Assembly (NCBI RefSeq): GCF_028281565.1
Contig: NZ_JANQJQ010000020.1
Location: 1 to 43,000 of the forward strand
Source of the DNA: Seonamhaeicola sp.
GTDB lineage: Bacteria > Bacteroidota > Bacteroidia > Flavobacteriales > Flavobacteriaceae
Length of the DNA stretch: 43,000 nt
Direction: 5' to 3'
The position numbers and the translations under genes are program-made. Positions within the stretch are counted from its first letter, which is position 1; each line of letters begins with the position of its first letter. The notes beneath the pieces were generated by a model, which saw only the letters and a list, made by a program, of their open reading frames with translations, was not told the origin of the DNA and ran no database searches. Below, one piece after another: positions 34,813 to 43,000 of this stretch.

Positions 34813-36246
34813 GCCAATGAAGGTCAGTAGACCATTAATGGGGAGTAACTCATAACCTAATACATAACCACCTAATTTATCAGGCGGAATATTTCCAATA
34901 ATGGTTATGAGAATTACTGAACATAAAGCTACAATCCAAACGTATTTGTCCTTAACCTGATAATTTGTAAATATCCCAAAAGCAAATAATCCAAGTAAAG
35001 GCCCGTAGGTATAACCGGCAACGGTTAATAAACTATCAATAACATTACTGTTAAGTACATATTTAAAAATGATGATGACTATCACCAGTAAAACACTCAT
35101 GCCAACATGCGCCTTTTTTCTAACACTTTTTTGCTGCTCTTTTGGTTTTTTGTCAATGCTCAAAAAGTCTACACAAAATGAGGTGGTTAGTGACGTTAAG
35201 GCACTGTCCGCACTACTATAAGCGGCAGCGATCAAGCCAAGCATAAAAGTTATGGCTAAAGTGATCCCCAAGCCGCTGTTTAGTGCAATTTCGGGAAATA
35301 ATAAATCGGTTTTGGGTTTACCATCCATCAATGGAATGGCTATATTATGCTTATTGGCATAAATGAAAAGAAGCGCGCCTAAGAACATAAATAATAAGGT
35401 TACAAAAACAAGTACAATGCTAAATGATACCATGTTTTTCTGTGCATCCTTTAACGATTTACAGGTTAAATTCTTTTGCATCATATCCTGGTCTAAACCG
35501 GTCATACAAATTGTAATAAACATACCGCCTAAGAACGATTTGACAAAATGGCTTCGCTCTAAAAAACTATCCGTAACAAATACTTTACTGTAGGTTTTTA
35601 GTTCATTTGAAGCCAGAAATTCACCAAAGCTCCAACCTAAACTCTCATTGATAAAATAAATGGAAAGTATAACGGCTAAGATCATAAATAATGTTTGAAG
35701 TGTATCAGTCCAGACAATCGTTTTAATCCCCCCTTTATTGGTGTAGATCCAAATAAGTAATATGGAGATAACAACAGTGATTTCAAACGGCACATCCCAT
35801 GCATTAAAAACAAATTGTTGTAGCACAATAGCCACTAAAAATAGCCTGAATGCAGCACCTAAAACCCTGGAAATAAAAAAGAAAAAAGCGCCTGTTTTAT
35901 GGCTTACAACCCCAAAGCGTTCCAGTAAATACTCATAGATAGATGTCACATTCAGTTTATAATAAATAGGTAATAAAATATAAGCTACTATAAAGTAGCC
36001 AAACATATAGCCTAAAACCACTTGAAAATAGCTGAATTGCGAGCCTTCAATCCATCCCGGAACAGAAATAAATGTTACACCGGAGAGAGACGCTCCTACC
36101 ATTCCAAAGGCCACCAAATACCAGGGCGATTGTTTCCCCGCTTTAAAGAAATCATCGTTATTATCGTTCTTTCCTGTAAAATATGATATGACTAAAAGCA
36201 CACCAAAGTAGGCAGCAATAAGCAGAAGGATTTGAGTGGCGCTCAT
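34789..36246 (-). CDS. Sodium:solute symporter family protein
   Basis: This 485-residue polytopic membrane protein belongs to the SSF family, which moves sugars, amino acids, vitamins or other solutes with Na+. About 13 hydrophobic helices are visible. The N-terminal [31 protein letters not shown], shown here only as a landmark at about residues 31-60, and the later [21 protein letters not shown] near residue 340 are family marks. The substrate is unknown. It is divergent from recR, and its 3' end overlaps the CoA-binding gene. Confidence 0.9.
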   Translation of the reverse strand: MSATQILLLIAAYFGVLLVISYFTGKNDNNDDFFKAGKQSPWYLVAFGMVGASLSGVTFISVPGWIEGSQFSYFQVVLGYMFGYFIVAYILLPIYYKLNVTSIYEYLLERFGVVSHKTGAFFFFISRVLGAAFRLFLVAIVLQQFVFNAWDVPFEITVVISILLIWIYTNKGGIKTIVWTDTLQTLFMILAVILSIYFINESLGWSFGEFLASNELKTYSKVFVTDSFLERSHFVKSFLGGMFITICMTGLDQDMMQKNLTCKSLKDAQKNMVSFSIVLVFVTLLFMFLGALLFIYANKHNIAIPLMDGKPKTDLLFPEIALNSGLGITLAITFMLGLIAAAYSSADSALTSLTTSFCVDFLSIDKKPKEQQKSVRKKAHVGMSVLLVIVIIIFKYVLNSNVIDSLLTVAGYTYGPLLGLFAFGIFTNYQVKDKYVWIVALCSVILITIIGNIPPDKLGGYVLGYELLPINGLLTFIGLILIRSK

Positions 36247-36347
36247 ATAGATTTTGTTTGGTTTTCAAAATACAAATAAAAAGCTTTAGAAGCTAACTCG
36301 GCTAAAAAAGAAGCTGAAACTATACCAGCCAAATTAATATTATATAG

Positions 36348-36355
36348 TAAATTTG
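36348..36355 (+). promoter_or_regulatory. Promoter -7 element of recR
   Basis: TAAATTTG followed by C matches TAnnTTTG exactly. It ends only 5 bp before the recR ATG, so the transcript would have almost no leader. Confidence 0.6.
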
Positions 36356-36360
36356 CAGTT

Positions 36361-36978
36361 ATGGAATTTTCTTCAAAATTGCTGGAGCGCGCTGTAAATG
36401 AGATGTCACAATTACCCGGAGTTGGTAAACGTACCGCATTGCGTTTGGTGTTACATATGTTGCGCCAGCCCAAGGAGCAAACGTTAGCATTATCGGAAGC
36501 TTTACTGAACATGCGCAATGAGGTGAAGTTTTGTGAATCCTGCCACAATATTAGTGATGATACCCTTTGCGAAATTTGCTCAAGCCATAATAGAAATACC
36601 GAAATTGTCTGTGTGGTTGAAGATATCAGAGATGTGATGGCTATTGAAAATACCAGTTCTTTTAAAGGTTTGTATCATGTTTTAGGGGGAAAAATATCGC
36701 CTATGGATGGTATTGGGCCACATGATCTAAACATTGATTCTTTGGTGAAAAAGGTGAAAGAAGGAAAAGTAAAAGAACTCATTTTTGCTTTAAGCTCCAC
36801 CATGGAAGGAGATACTACTAATTTTTATATTTTTAAGCAAATTCAGGATTGTGATGTCATTACTTCAACTATAGCCAGAGGAATTTCGGTTGGCGACGAA
36901 CTTGAATATGCAGATGAAATTACTCTCGGAAGAAGTATTGTTAACAGGATTCCGTTTGAAACCTCTTTAAAATTATAA
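36361..36978 (+). CDS. recR: Recombination mediator protein RecR
   Basis: RecR works with RecO, and with RecF where present, to load RecA on single-stranded DNA during repair. The 205-residue protein has the helix-hairpin-helix ([16 protein letters not shown], about 18-33), a zinc finger with Cys58, Cys61, Cys70 and Cys73, and a Toprim domain from about residue 80 ([14 protein letters not shown]). The C-terminal part is standard. It precedes the PRTase gene by 12 bp. Confidence 0.98.
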   Translation: MEFSSKLLERAVNEMSQLPGVGKRTALRLVLHMLRQPKEQTLALSEALLNMRNEVKFCESCHNISDDTLCEICSSHNRNTEIVCVVEDIRDVMAIENTSSFKGLYHVLGGKISPMDGIGPHDLNIDSLVKKVKEGKVKELIFALSSTMEGDTTNFYIFKQIQDCDVITSTIARGISVGDELEYADEITLGRSIVNRIPFETSLKL

Positions 36979-36990
36979 TATTTTATCTGA

Positions 36991-37593
36991 ATGGAGGTCG
37001 TAACCTTAAATCATAAGGATTTTAAGCTGAAGTGTGCTGAGTTGGTTTCTAAAATTGAAACACAACCGGATTTGATTGTTGGAGTCCTCAACGGCGGAGG
37101 TTATATTCTTAATGCCATAAAAGGTCATAACGATTTAAATGGGGTTGCCTTTAATTCTGTAAAACAGCAAAGAGACAGTAAATTTAAAAATAACATCATT
37201 GTCAAGTCTATTTTAAAGCGTTTACCTTATAGAATTTCCAATAGTATCAGGGTTTTTGAATCTGAAAATGCAAAAAAAACTATAAACAAAATCAATTTAA
37301 AAGATTTATCTGATATATCATTAGATTTAAATACTGCTTCCGGTATAATAGAACCAAAATATGTCTTAATTGTTGATGATGCCATTGATACCGGCAAAGC
37401 CATGTATATAACGAAAAACAGCTTGAGTAAACTTTTTCCAAAGGCAAAAATAGAAACGGCTGTTATTTCATGGACTATCGACGCTTCTATTATAAAACCA
37501 GATTATTACCTTTATAAAAATATTCTTGTAAGATTTCCATGGTCTAAAGATTATAAAGGAAAAGATTTTGAAAAAAACAGTTTTAGTAGTTGA
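36991..37593 (+). CDS. Phosphoribosyltransferase-fold protein
   Basis: This 200-residue protein has the type I PRTase signature VLIVDDAIDTGKA at residues 125-137, where Asp129 and Asp130 would hold the ribose of PRPP. A Gly-rich loop LNGGGY near residue 33 fits the fold. The base substrate is not evident. It follows recR closely and overlaps the HAD gene by 26 bp, suggesting the two proteins act together. Base composition here is slightly more A/T-rich than in recR. Confidence 0.8.
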   Translation: MEVVTLNHKDFKLKCAELVSKIETQPDLIVGVLNGGGYILNAIKGHNDLNGVAFNSVKQQRDSKFKNNIIVKSILKRLPYRISNSIRVFESENAKKTINKINLKDLSDISLDLNTASGIIEPKYVLIVDDAIDTGKAMYITKNSLSKLFPKAKIETAVISWTIDASIIKPDYYLYKNILVRFPWSKDYKGKDFEKNSFSS

Positions 37594-38179
37594 TTTAGAC
37601 GGTACGTTGTTTTCAATTAACACGTTTCATTACTTTTTAAAGTTTCTTTTCCTTAATGGTGTAAAGAAGTTCAAACTAGTTTTTCTTTTGCGTTTTGGTT
37701 TCATCCTTTTTTTTAGAATACTGAAAGTTAGTTCCCATGCTAAAATGAAGTATGTCATACTTAAATTAATTTCAAAAAGAGAGGATATTGATTTTGAAAA
37801 GTTTGTTGACTCTTTGGCTTTCAAAAGAAATAGAATCCCCGTATTAGATACATTTTTTGATATAAAAATTTTAGCTACCGCAGCACCCATATGCTATGCG
37901 GATATTATTGCCAAAAACGAACAGTTTGACGTTTGTTTTGCAACACAACTTCCTGAAATGTTTAGTGAAGATTTTGAAAATTTTAGAGAAGTTAAAAAGA
38001 AGCATGTTATGTCTTATCTGCTGAGTAAGGGTATTAGAGAAATAGATGTCTTGGTTACAGACCATATTGACGATTTACCCCTAATGAAGCAATCCAGAAA
38101 AACTATTATTGTTGCTCCTGATTCAAAATTATTGGACGAATTGAAGTACAATCAAATTGCTTTTGAGATACTTAAATAG
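37568..38179 (+). CDS. HAD superfamily hydrolase
   Basis: This 203-residue phosphatase-like protein has HAD motif I VVDLDGTLF, with Asp9 as nucleophile and Asp11 as acid/base. Motif IV DHIDDLPLM is near residue 160. A strongly hydrophobic, basic insert (about residues 22-53: FLKFLFLNGVKKFK, then LVFLLRFGFILFF) suggests membrane contact. The start appears to be TTG 37568, since no ATG lies close enough upstream of motif I. The start overlaps the PRTase gene, in another frame. Confidence 0.8.
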   Translation: MKKTVLVVDLDGTLFSINTFHYFLKFLFLNGVKKFKLVFLLRFGFILFFRILKVSSHAKMKYVILKLISKREDIDFEKFVDSLAFKRNRIPVLDTFFDIKILATAAPICYADIIAKNEQFDVCFATQLPEMFSEDFENFREVKKKHVMSYLLSKGIREIDVLVTDHIDDLPLMKQSRKTIIVAPDSKLLDELKYNQIAFEILK

Positions 38180-38249
38180 CTTTTTTAAGAAGTGATGCCA
38201 TCTTAATTAAATTAATGTGAATAATTAATAAAAATCCCTGTTTTTTCAT

Positions 38250-38257
38250 TAATTTTG
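38250..38257 (+). promoter_or_regulatory. Promoter -7 element of the E2 gene
   Basis: TAATTTTG followed by C matches TAnnTTTG exactly, 37 bp upstream of the start codon at 38295. Confidence 0.6.
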
Positions 38258-38294
38258 CAAACGCAAATTAGAAAAGAACAATTACGTTATTGAT

Positions 38295-39617
38295 ATGGCA
38301 AAATTTGAGCTTAAATTACCTAAAATGGGAGAAAGTGTTGCGGAAGCAACCATAACATCCTGGTTAAAGGAAGTTGGAGAAACTATTGAGTTGGATGAAC
38401 CCATAGTAGAAATTGCTACAGATAAGGTAGATAGCGAAGTGCCTAGTGAAGTTGATGGTGTTTTGGTTGAAAGGTTTTTTAATGTTGATGACGTAGTTCA
38501 GGTTGGACAGGTTATTGCAGTTATTGAAACTGAAGGAGATGACGAACCAAATACAGAACCGGAAAATAATCAGGTTGAGGTAGAAGAAAAGGTCATTGAG
38601 CAAGTAGAAGAAACCGTTGCTGTTGCTAAAGAAACAGTGGCTCCCATTATTTCTGGTGGCAATCGGTTTTATTCTCCCCTGGTTAAGAATATAGCAAAGC
38701 AAGAAGGTATTTCCCAGCAGGAATTAGATGCTATTTCTGGCACAGGAAAAGATGGCAGAGTTACCAAAAATGATATTTTAAATTATGTTGAGAACAGAGG
38801 TAGCAAACCACAACCTCAGGAAGTTAAAGAAGAAACGGCTCCTGTAGTTCAACATAAAGTTGAAGACACTCCAAAAGTCGTGACAGCTCCGCCTGTAATT
38901 CCAAGTGGAGAAGACGAAATTATAGAAATGACACGCATGGGTAAACTCATTGCCCATCATATGACAGAATCCATTCAGACATCGGCCCATGTTCAGAGTT
39001 TTATTGAAGCTGATGTTACCAAAATATGGAATTGGCGTAATAAAGTTAAGAATGATTTCCAAAAGCGTGAAGGTGAAAAATTAACGTTCACGCCTATTTT
39101 CATGGAAGTAGTGGCCAAAGCTATTCGTGATTTTCCCATGATTAACATTTCTGTTCAGGGCGACTCTATCATTAAAAAGAAAAATATCAACCTAGGTATG
39201 GCTACAGCCTTAGCCGACGGCAATTTAATAGTGCCGGTCATTAAAAATGCGGACCAGCTTAATTTGGTTGGTATGGCGAAACAGGTTAACGATTTAGCGG
39301 CCAGAGCCCGTAATAACCAGTTAAAACCGGACGATATCCAGGATGGAACGTATACCGTAACTAACGTAGGCTCTTTTGGAAGTATCATGGGAACCCCTAT
39401 AATCAATCAACCGCAGGTAGGTATTCTGGCTTTGGGAGCCATCAGAAAAGTACCGGCAGTTATTGAAACTGATGAAGGTGATTTTATTGGCATTCGTTAT
39501 AAGATGTTCTTATCTCATTCCTATGACCACAGAGTGGTAAACGGCGCTTTGGGAGGTATGTTTGTTAAAGCTGTTAAAGATTACCTGGAGGCCTGGGATG
39601 TTAACAGAGAAATTTAA
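38295..39617 (+). CDS. 2-oxo-acid dehydrogenase complex, E2 acyltransferase
   Basis: This protein transfers acyl groups from lipoate to CoA in a 2-oxo-acid dehydrogenase complex. The 440 residues show a lipoyl domain (1-77, lipoylated Lys44 in EIATDKVDSE), an acidic linker, and the E3/E1-binding domain (about 124-167: SPLVKNIAKQEG, then GTGKDGRVTKNDI). The catalytic domain (about 208-435) has His412 in SYDHRVVNGALGG. The usual Asp of DHRxxDG is Asn416 here. No E1 or E3 gene is adjacent. Branched-chain or other substrate use cannot be decided. Confidence 0.93.
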   Translation: MAKFELKLPKMGESVAEATITSWLKEVGETIELDEPIVEIATDKVDSEVPSEVDGVLVERFFNVDDVVQVGQVIAVIETEGDDEPNTEPENNQVEVEEKVIEQVEETVAVAKETVAPIISGGNRFYSPLVKNIAKQEGISQQELDAISGTGKDGRVTKNDILNYVENRGSKPQPQEVKEETAPVVQHKVEDTPKVVTAPPVIPSGEDEIIEMTRMGKLIAHHMTESIQTSAHVQSFIEADVTKIWNWRNKVKNDFQKREGEKLTFTPIFMEVVAKAIRDFPMINISVQGDSIIKKKNINLGMATALADGNLIVPVIKNADQLNLVGMAKQVNDLAARARNNQLKPDDIQDGTYTVTNVGSFGSIMGTPIINQPQVGILALGAIRKVPAVIETDEGDFIGIRYKMFLSHSYDHRVVNGALGGMFVKAVKDYLEAWDVNREI

Positions 39618-39626
39618 TGTTTATCA

Positions 39627-39770
39627 ATGGATAAGGATAAATCTGTTATTGACAAAATAGTGTCCTTTTTTAGGGAATTAGGAGAGATTGCACTTTATCA
39701 TACCGTTGGTATTTTGCTTATTCTTCTATTCTTTTATATCATCTTTGTAATAGTAATGGCTATAATTTAA
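39627..39770 (+). CDS. Small single-span membrane protein, 47 residues
   Basis: A short open frame begins MDKDKSVIDKIVSFFRELGE and ends in one very hydrophobic helix (about residues 26-47: VGILLILLFFYIIFVIVMAII broken around Tyr38). It lies 9 bp after the E2 stop and runs in the same direction. The charged head followed by a membrane span is typical of small inner-membrane proteins. I do not recognise a family. Its position right behind the E2 gene suggests co-transcription. Confidence 0.65.
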   Translation: MDKDKSVIDKIVSFFRELGEIALYHTVGILLILLFFYIIFVIVMAII

Positions 39771-39811
39771 ATTCTGATATGTCATTTCATTAACTCCCCT
39801 TATCAATTTAG

Positions 39812-39819
39812 TATATTTG
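39812..39819 (+). promoter_or_regulatory. Promoter -7 element of the exonuclease gene
   Basis: TATATTTG matches TAnnTTTG exactly and lies 19 bp upstream of the start codon at 39839. Confidence 0.55.
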
Positions 39820-39838
39820 ATGTTTAAAAAATAATTGC

Positions 39839-40615
39839 ATGCAACTTAATCTCACGAAACCTATTTGTTTTTTCGACCTTGAAACTACGGGGGTCAATAT
39901 TTCAAAAGACAGAATAGTAGAAATATCCATACTTAAAATTCATCCTAACGGAAAGGAAGAAAGTAAAACCTGGTTGGTGAATCCGGAAATACCAATTCCA
40001 AAAGAAGTTACAGCTATCCATGGTATTTCTGATGAGGATGTGGCTGATAAACCCATATTCAAAGTGTTGGCAAAGGATATCTATAATATGATAAAGGATT
40101 CAGATTTAGGTGGGTTTAACTCGAACCGATTTGATATTCCTTTGTTGGCCGAAGAAATGTTACGGGCGGATATAGATTTCGATATGAAAAACAGGTTAGC
40201 AATCGATGTACAAACTATTTTTCATAAAATGGAACAGCGTACCTTAAGCGCTGCTTATAAGTTTTATTGCGATAAAAATTTGGAGGATGCCCACAGTGCG
40301 GAAGCTGACACCAAAGCTACTTATGAAGTTTTAAAGGCGCAGATAGAAAAGTACGACACCATTGAGAACAATACCAAGTTTTTAGCAGAGTTCAGCTCCC
40401 GAAAACAATTTGCAGATTTTGCAGGGTTCATAGCATATAATAAAAAAGGTGAAGAGTGTTTTTCATTCGGCAAGCACAAAGGAAAAAAGGTTGAAGATGT
40501 TTTAGCTGATGAACCGGGCTATTTTGGCTGGGTATTAAATGCAGATTTCCCATTGTATACTAAAAAGGTACTAACCAATATAAAGCTTAGAGGCTTTAAT
40601 AATAAATTGTTTTAA
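39839..40615 (+). CDS. 3'-5' exonuclease, DnaQ/ExoX-like
   Basis: This 258-residue DEDDh exonuclease has its metal-binding residues in place: Asp13 and Glu15 in DLETTG, Asp98 in NSNRFDIPLL, His151 in EDAHSAEADT and Asp156 next to it. The C-terminal 50 residues (SFGKHKGKKVEDVL, then YFGWVLN) match the small ExoX-like C-terminal domain. It could be a repair or proofreading accessory nuclease. It is not the polymerase III epsilon subunit by itself. A FAH-family gene follows by 92 bp. Confidence 0.92.
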   Translation: MQLNLTKPICFFDLETTGVNISKDRIVEISILKIHPNGKEESKTWLVNPEIPIPKEVTAIHGISDEDVADKPIFKVLAKDIYNMIKDSDLGGFNSNRFDIPLLAEEMLRADIDFDMKNRLAIDVQTIFHKMEQRTLSAAYKFYCDKNLEDAHSAEADTKATYEVLKAQIEKYDTIENNTKFLAEFSSRKQFADFAGFIAYNKKGEECFSFGKHKGKKVEDVLADEPGYFGWVLNADFPLYTKKVLTNIKLRGFNNKLF

Positions 40616-40707
40616 TTTTTAAGGGTTAAGAATAAAGAGGAGGAGACTAAATTTTGTGTCTTGTTTCTTGTAGTGAAACGGTCTTTGCTCTTTTATCAGG
40701 AAAGAAA

Positions 40708-41319
40708 ATGAAATTAATCTGTATTGGTCGTAATTATACCGAACACATAGAAGAACTGGAAAATGAAAGGCCATCGGAACCGGTGATTTTTCAAAAACCC
40801 GATTCTGCCATATTGCTGAAAAAACAACCGTTTTTTATTCCCGATTTCTCAGATGATATTCATTATGAAGTGGAGGTTTTGGTGAAGATCAATAGAATAG
40901 GTAAGTATATCGATAAAAAATTCGCCCATAAATATTACAATGAAATTGGCTTGGGAATAGACTTTACAGCCAGAGACCTGCAAAGCAAATTAAAAGCTAA
41001 AGGGTTGCCCTGGGAAAAAGCAAAAGCCTTTGATGGATCTGCAGTGGTGGGTAAATGGATACCAAAAGCACAAGTAAATGATGTTAATGCCGTTGAGTTT
41101 TCCTTAAAAAAGAACGATAAAATTGTTCAAAAAGGAAATACAAGCCACATGTTATGGAAAATTGATGAAATCATAGAATATGTTTCAAAATATTTTACAT
41201 TAAAGATTGGAGATATTATATTTACCGGAACTCCGGCAGGAGTTGGCAGGGTAAATGCTAATGATAAATTAAAAGGTTACATAGAAAACACTGAGATGTT
41301 TTCAATAACAGTTAAATAA
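40708..41319 (+). CDS. Fumarylacetoacetate hydrolase family protein
   Basis: This 203-residue metal-dependent enzyme is of the FAH family (acylpyruvate hydrolase or oxaloacetate decarboxylase-like, as in YcgM and FAHD1). Metal ligands Glu54, Glu56 and Asp85 are in HYEVEVLVKI and GIDFTARDLQ. The Lys-rich PWEKAKAFDGSA and TPAGVGRV segments are typical. The start is set at ATG 40708, preceded by aggaaagaaa as ribosome-binding site. The open frame runs up to 40654, but that extension looks unrelated. It shares one base with the next gene. Confidence 0.93.
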   Translation: MKLICIGRNYTEHIEELENERPSEPVIFQKPDSAILLKKQPFFIPDFSDDIHYEVEVLVKINRIGKYIDKKFAHKYYNEIGLGIDFTARDLQSKLKAKGLPWEKAKAFDGSAVVGKWIPKAQVNDVNAVEFSLKKNDKIVQKGNTSHMLWKIDEIIEYVSKYFTLKIGDIIFTGTPAGVGRVNANDKLKGYIENTEMFSITVK

Positions 41320-41660
41320 TGGAACAACATTACAAATTATTTCGCGTACGTGAGTTAGCAGATAACGATGAAGATTTTATTGCAACGTTAGCAGAAGCTT
41401 TTATAGAAGAAATGGCACCCGATTTGGAGCGCTTGAAAAAAGCCGTGGCTGAAGAAGATTATCACAATACCTATCAGGCTGCTCATAAGATGAAACCAAC
41501 AGTCGACCTGTTTGAACTTGGGGTTTTAGATACTTTAATTGAGGTACAGGACTGGGGTAAGTTTACTAAAACGGGAGAAGATATCAAACCTCAGTTAGCC
41601 ATAGTTGCAGAGGCTGTTGAAAATGCTTTGGTTGAAATAAAGACTGATTTTAATTTGTAA
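41319..41660 (+). CDS. Hpt-domain phosphotransfer protein
   Basis: This 113-residue single-domain histidine phosphotransfer protein has the phosphorylatable His56 in QAAHKMKPTVDLF. It has the four-helix form expected of Hpt proteins. It would pass phosphate between response-regulator receiver domains in a multistep phosphorelay. No histidine kinase or response regulator is encoded in this window. It overlaps both neighbours by one base, so it is translated as part of the FAH-Hpt-cinA operon. Confidence 0.88.
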   Translation: MEQHYKLFRVRELADNDEDFIATLAEAFIEEMAPDLERLKKAVAEEDYHNTYQAAHKMKPTVDLFELGVLDTLIEVQDWGKFTKTGEDIKPQLAIVAEAVENALVEIKTDFNL

Positions 41661-42913
41661 TGCAGGCAGAAATAATTACCATTGGAGATGAACTTTTAAT
41701 CGGACAGGTAATTGATACCAATTCTGCGTTTATAGCAAGACAACTTAATAAAATTGGGGTTTCCATTTACCAGGTAACCTCCGTTCAGGATGATAGAAGT
41801 CACATTCTTAAAGCTTTAAGAGAAGCCGAAGCCAATGCCGATATCATTATTTTAACTGGTGGTTTAGGTCCTACAAAAGATGATATTACCAAAAAGACCA
41901 TTGCCGAATATTTTAACGACAACATTGTTAGAGACCAGGAAGTTTTAGAAAATATAGAACATCTTTGGCGGAAGCATATAAGCGATAAAATACTTCAGGT
42001 AAATAGAGACCAGGCTTTGGTGCCTTCAAAAGCTACGGTACTCATGAATAAACTAGGTACGGCTCCGGGTATGTGGTTTGACAAGGATGATAAAACCTTT
42101 ATTTCGCTTCCCGGTGTACCTTATGAAATGGTCACCCTAATGGAAAATAAGGTGATACCTAAGTTAAAAGAAAAGTATAATTGCCCGTTTATAATTCATA
42201 AAACCTTATTGATTTACGGTTTAGGAGAAAGTGCTTTGGCAGCCAGGATAGAACCCTGGGAAGATGCCTTGCCGGAGGATATGAAATTGGCCTATTTGCC
42301 CAATTTAGGTAAAATGCGCTTGCGGTTGTCTACCAAAGGGTTTGATGAAGCTGAACTTAAAAATAGAGTAGATGCTGAAATTGATAAAGTATTACCCTTA
42401 ATAAAAGACGAGTTTTTTGGTTTTGAAGATGAAGAAGGTTCAGCCGAAATTATTATAGCAAAGCAGTTAACTAAAATAGGAAAAACCTTAGCAATAGCCG
42501 AAAGTTGTACCGGAGGTAATTTGGCAGAGCAATTCACAAAACACTCCGGAGCATCAGCCTATTTCAATGGGGGCGTAGTAACCTATTCAACGGAATCAAA
42601 AATGAATGTTTTGGGCGTACCTAAAGAAGTCATCGAAACGAATTCGGTTGTAAGTGGTCCGGTAGCTGAGGCTATGGCAAGCAACGCCTTAAAATTATTC
42701 AAATCGGATTTCGCAGTAGCTACCACTGGAAATGCGGGGCCAACCAAAGGAGAATCCGAAGCGGAAATTGGTACCGTTTTCATTGCCATTGCCAGTAAAT
42801 ATGGCGTGTATTCAGAAAAATTCGCTTTAGGGAACCATCGCATTAAAGTAATTAACAGAGGCGTTAATAAAGCCCTGGAAATGTTGCTAAAAGAAATTTT
42901 TAAAAATAGATAA
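41660..42913 (+). CDS. cinA: CinA family protein (competence/damage-inducible protein A)
   Basis: This 417-residue two-domain protein has an N-terminal MoCF-biosynthesis-like domain (about 1-170, with IGDELLIGQVIDTNSAF and GGLGPTKDDITK). The C-terminal CinA domain (about 258-415, with ESCTGGNLAEQFT) is the nicotinamide-nucleotide amidase part known as PncC. CinA proteins act in NAD metabolism through ADP-ribose and NMN turnover, and a role in competence holds only in some species. It shares one base with the Hpt gene, and the rpmB promoter follows. Confidence 0.95.
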   Translation: MQAEIITIGDELLIGQVIDTNSAFIARQLNKIGVSIYQVTSVQDDRSHILKALREAEANADIIILTGGLGPTKDDITKKTIAEYFNDNIVRDQEVLENIEHLWRKHISDKILQVNRDQALVPSKATVLMNKLGTAPGMWFDKDDKTFISLPGVPYEMVTLMENKVIPKLKEKYNCPFIIHKTLLIYGLGESALAARIEPWEDALPEDMKLAYLPNLGKMRLRLSTKGFDEAELKNRVDAEIDKVLPLIKDEFFGFEDEEGSAEIIIAKQLTKIGKTLAIAESCTGGNLAEQFTKHSGASAYFNGGVVTYSTESKMNVLGVPKEVIETNSVVSGPVAEAMASNALKLFKSDFAVATTGNAGPTKGESEAEIGTVFIAIASKYGVYSEKFALGNHRIKVINRGVNKALEMLLKEIFKNR

Positions 42914-42921
42914 AAATTAGA

Positions 42922-42951
42922 TTGTCATAATCTAAAGAATTTGTATATTTG
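42922..42951 (+). promoter_or_regulatory. Promoter of rpmB
   Basis: TTG (42922-42924) and TATATTTG (42944-42951) are separated by exactly 19 bp. This fits the Bacteroidota promoter consensus (TTTG or TTG, N19, TAnnTTTG) and is the best match in the window. The start codon is 40 bp downstream. Confidence 0.75.
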
Positions 42952-42991
42952 CACCTCGATTTTAAGCAACAAAAATTTAAAGTTATATATA

Positions 42992-43000
42992 ATGTCAAGA
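42992..43000 (+). CDS. rpmB: 50S ribosomal protein L28, first three codons only
   Basis: ATGTCAAGA encodes MSR, the usual first residues of Bacteroidota L28. The call rests on this, on the strong promoter upstream and on the common cinA-rpmB-rpmG order in Flavobacteriaceae (known from memory). The gene continues beyond the window. Confidence 0.6.

Noticed and set aside
36243-36548. 101-codon minus-strand frame across the recR start
   Set aside because: It covers the recR promoter and 5' end and touches the symporter start, and it has no recognisable domain.

Overview
The window looks like a chromosomal segment of a member of the Flavobacteriaceae (Bacteroidota). The evidence is low G+C, the gene order tuf / tRNA-Trp / secE / nusG / rplKAJL / rpoBC, Bacteroidota-type promoters (TAnnTTTG at -7), an outer-membrane TonB-type receptor with an N-terminal carboxypeptidase-regulatory-like domain, and the cinA-rpmB junction at the right end. 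The genus cannot be named from the sequence alone. No prophage, insertion sequence, CRISPR array or rRNA gene was seen.

Layout. 1-645: tRNA cluster (Thr-TGT, cut by the window edge; Tyr; Gly; Thr-GGT). 710-13359: the transcription/translation block tuf, tRNA-Trp, secE, nusG, rplK, rplA, rplJ, rplL, rpoB, rpoC, all on the plus strand, with hairpins before rplK and rpoB that could be leader or attenuator structures. 13455-14132: a DUF3467 gene whose 3' end is followed by three further copies of itself, then a terminator. 14147-16081 (minus): a small Fe-S protein and prfC. 16297-17551: idi, a 6-pyruvoyl-tetrahydropterin-synthase-like gene and a small acidic protein, then a second tRNA-Thr-TGT. 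17845-19964 (minus): a lipoprotein and a DUF819 membrane protein. 20503-22686: a VanX-like dipeptidase, then a divergent pair formed by a small membrane protein (minus) and an ECF sigma / putative anti-sigma operon (plus), with matching ECF-type promoters between them. 22689-28022 (minus): a run of single genes (cupin DUF985, OmpA family, MOSC, WYL regulator, VOC protein, Crp/Fnr regulator). 28206-36246: htpG, a KAS III enzyme, a TonB-type outer-membrane protein, a CoA-binding protein and a Na+/solute symporter. 36361-43000: recR, a phosphoribosyltransferase plus HAD pair, a 2-oxo-acid dehydrogenase E2, a 47-residue membrane protein, a DnaQ/ExoX-like exonuclease, a FAH-family hydrolase, an Hpt protein, cinA and the first codons of rpmB.

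The most unusual structure is at 13725-14090. The last 15 codons and stop of the DUF3467 gene occur four times at 105, 105 and 108 bp spacing. The distal copy encodes exactly the same peptide but differs at 8 of 15 codons, all synonymously, and directly precedes the terminator. This is what a displaced original gene end would look like after small elements carrying their own version of the gene end entered the site. A comparable but weaker pattern follows both tRNA-Thr-TGT genes: a 30-bp repeat and then a second copy of the tRNA 3' end. The other regulatory structure worth attention is the divergent ECF promoter pair at 21618-21697.
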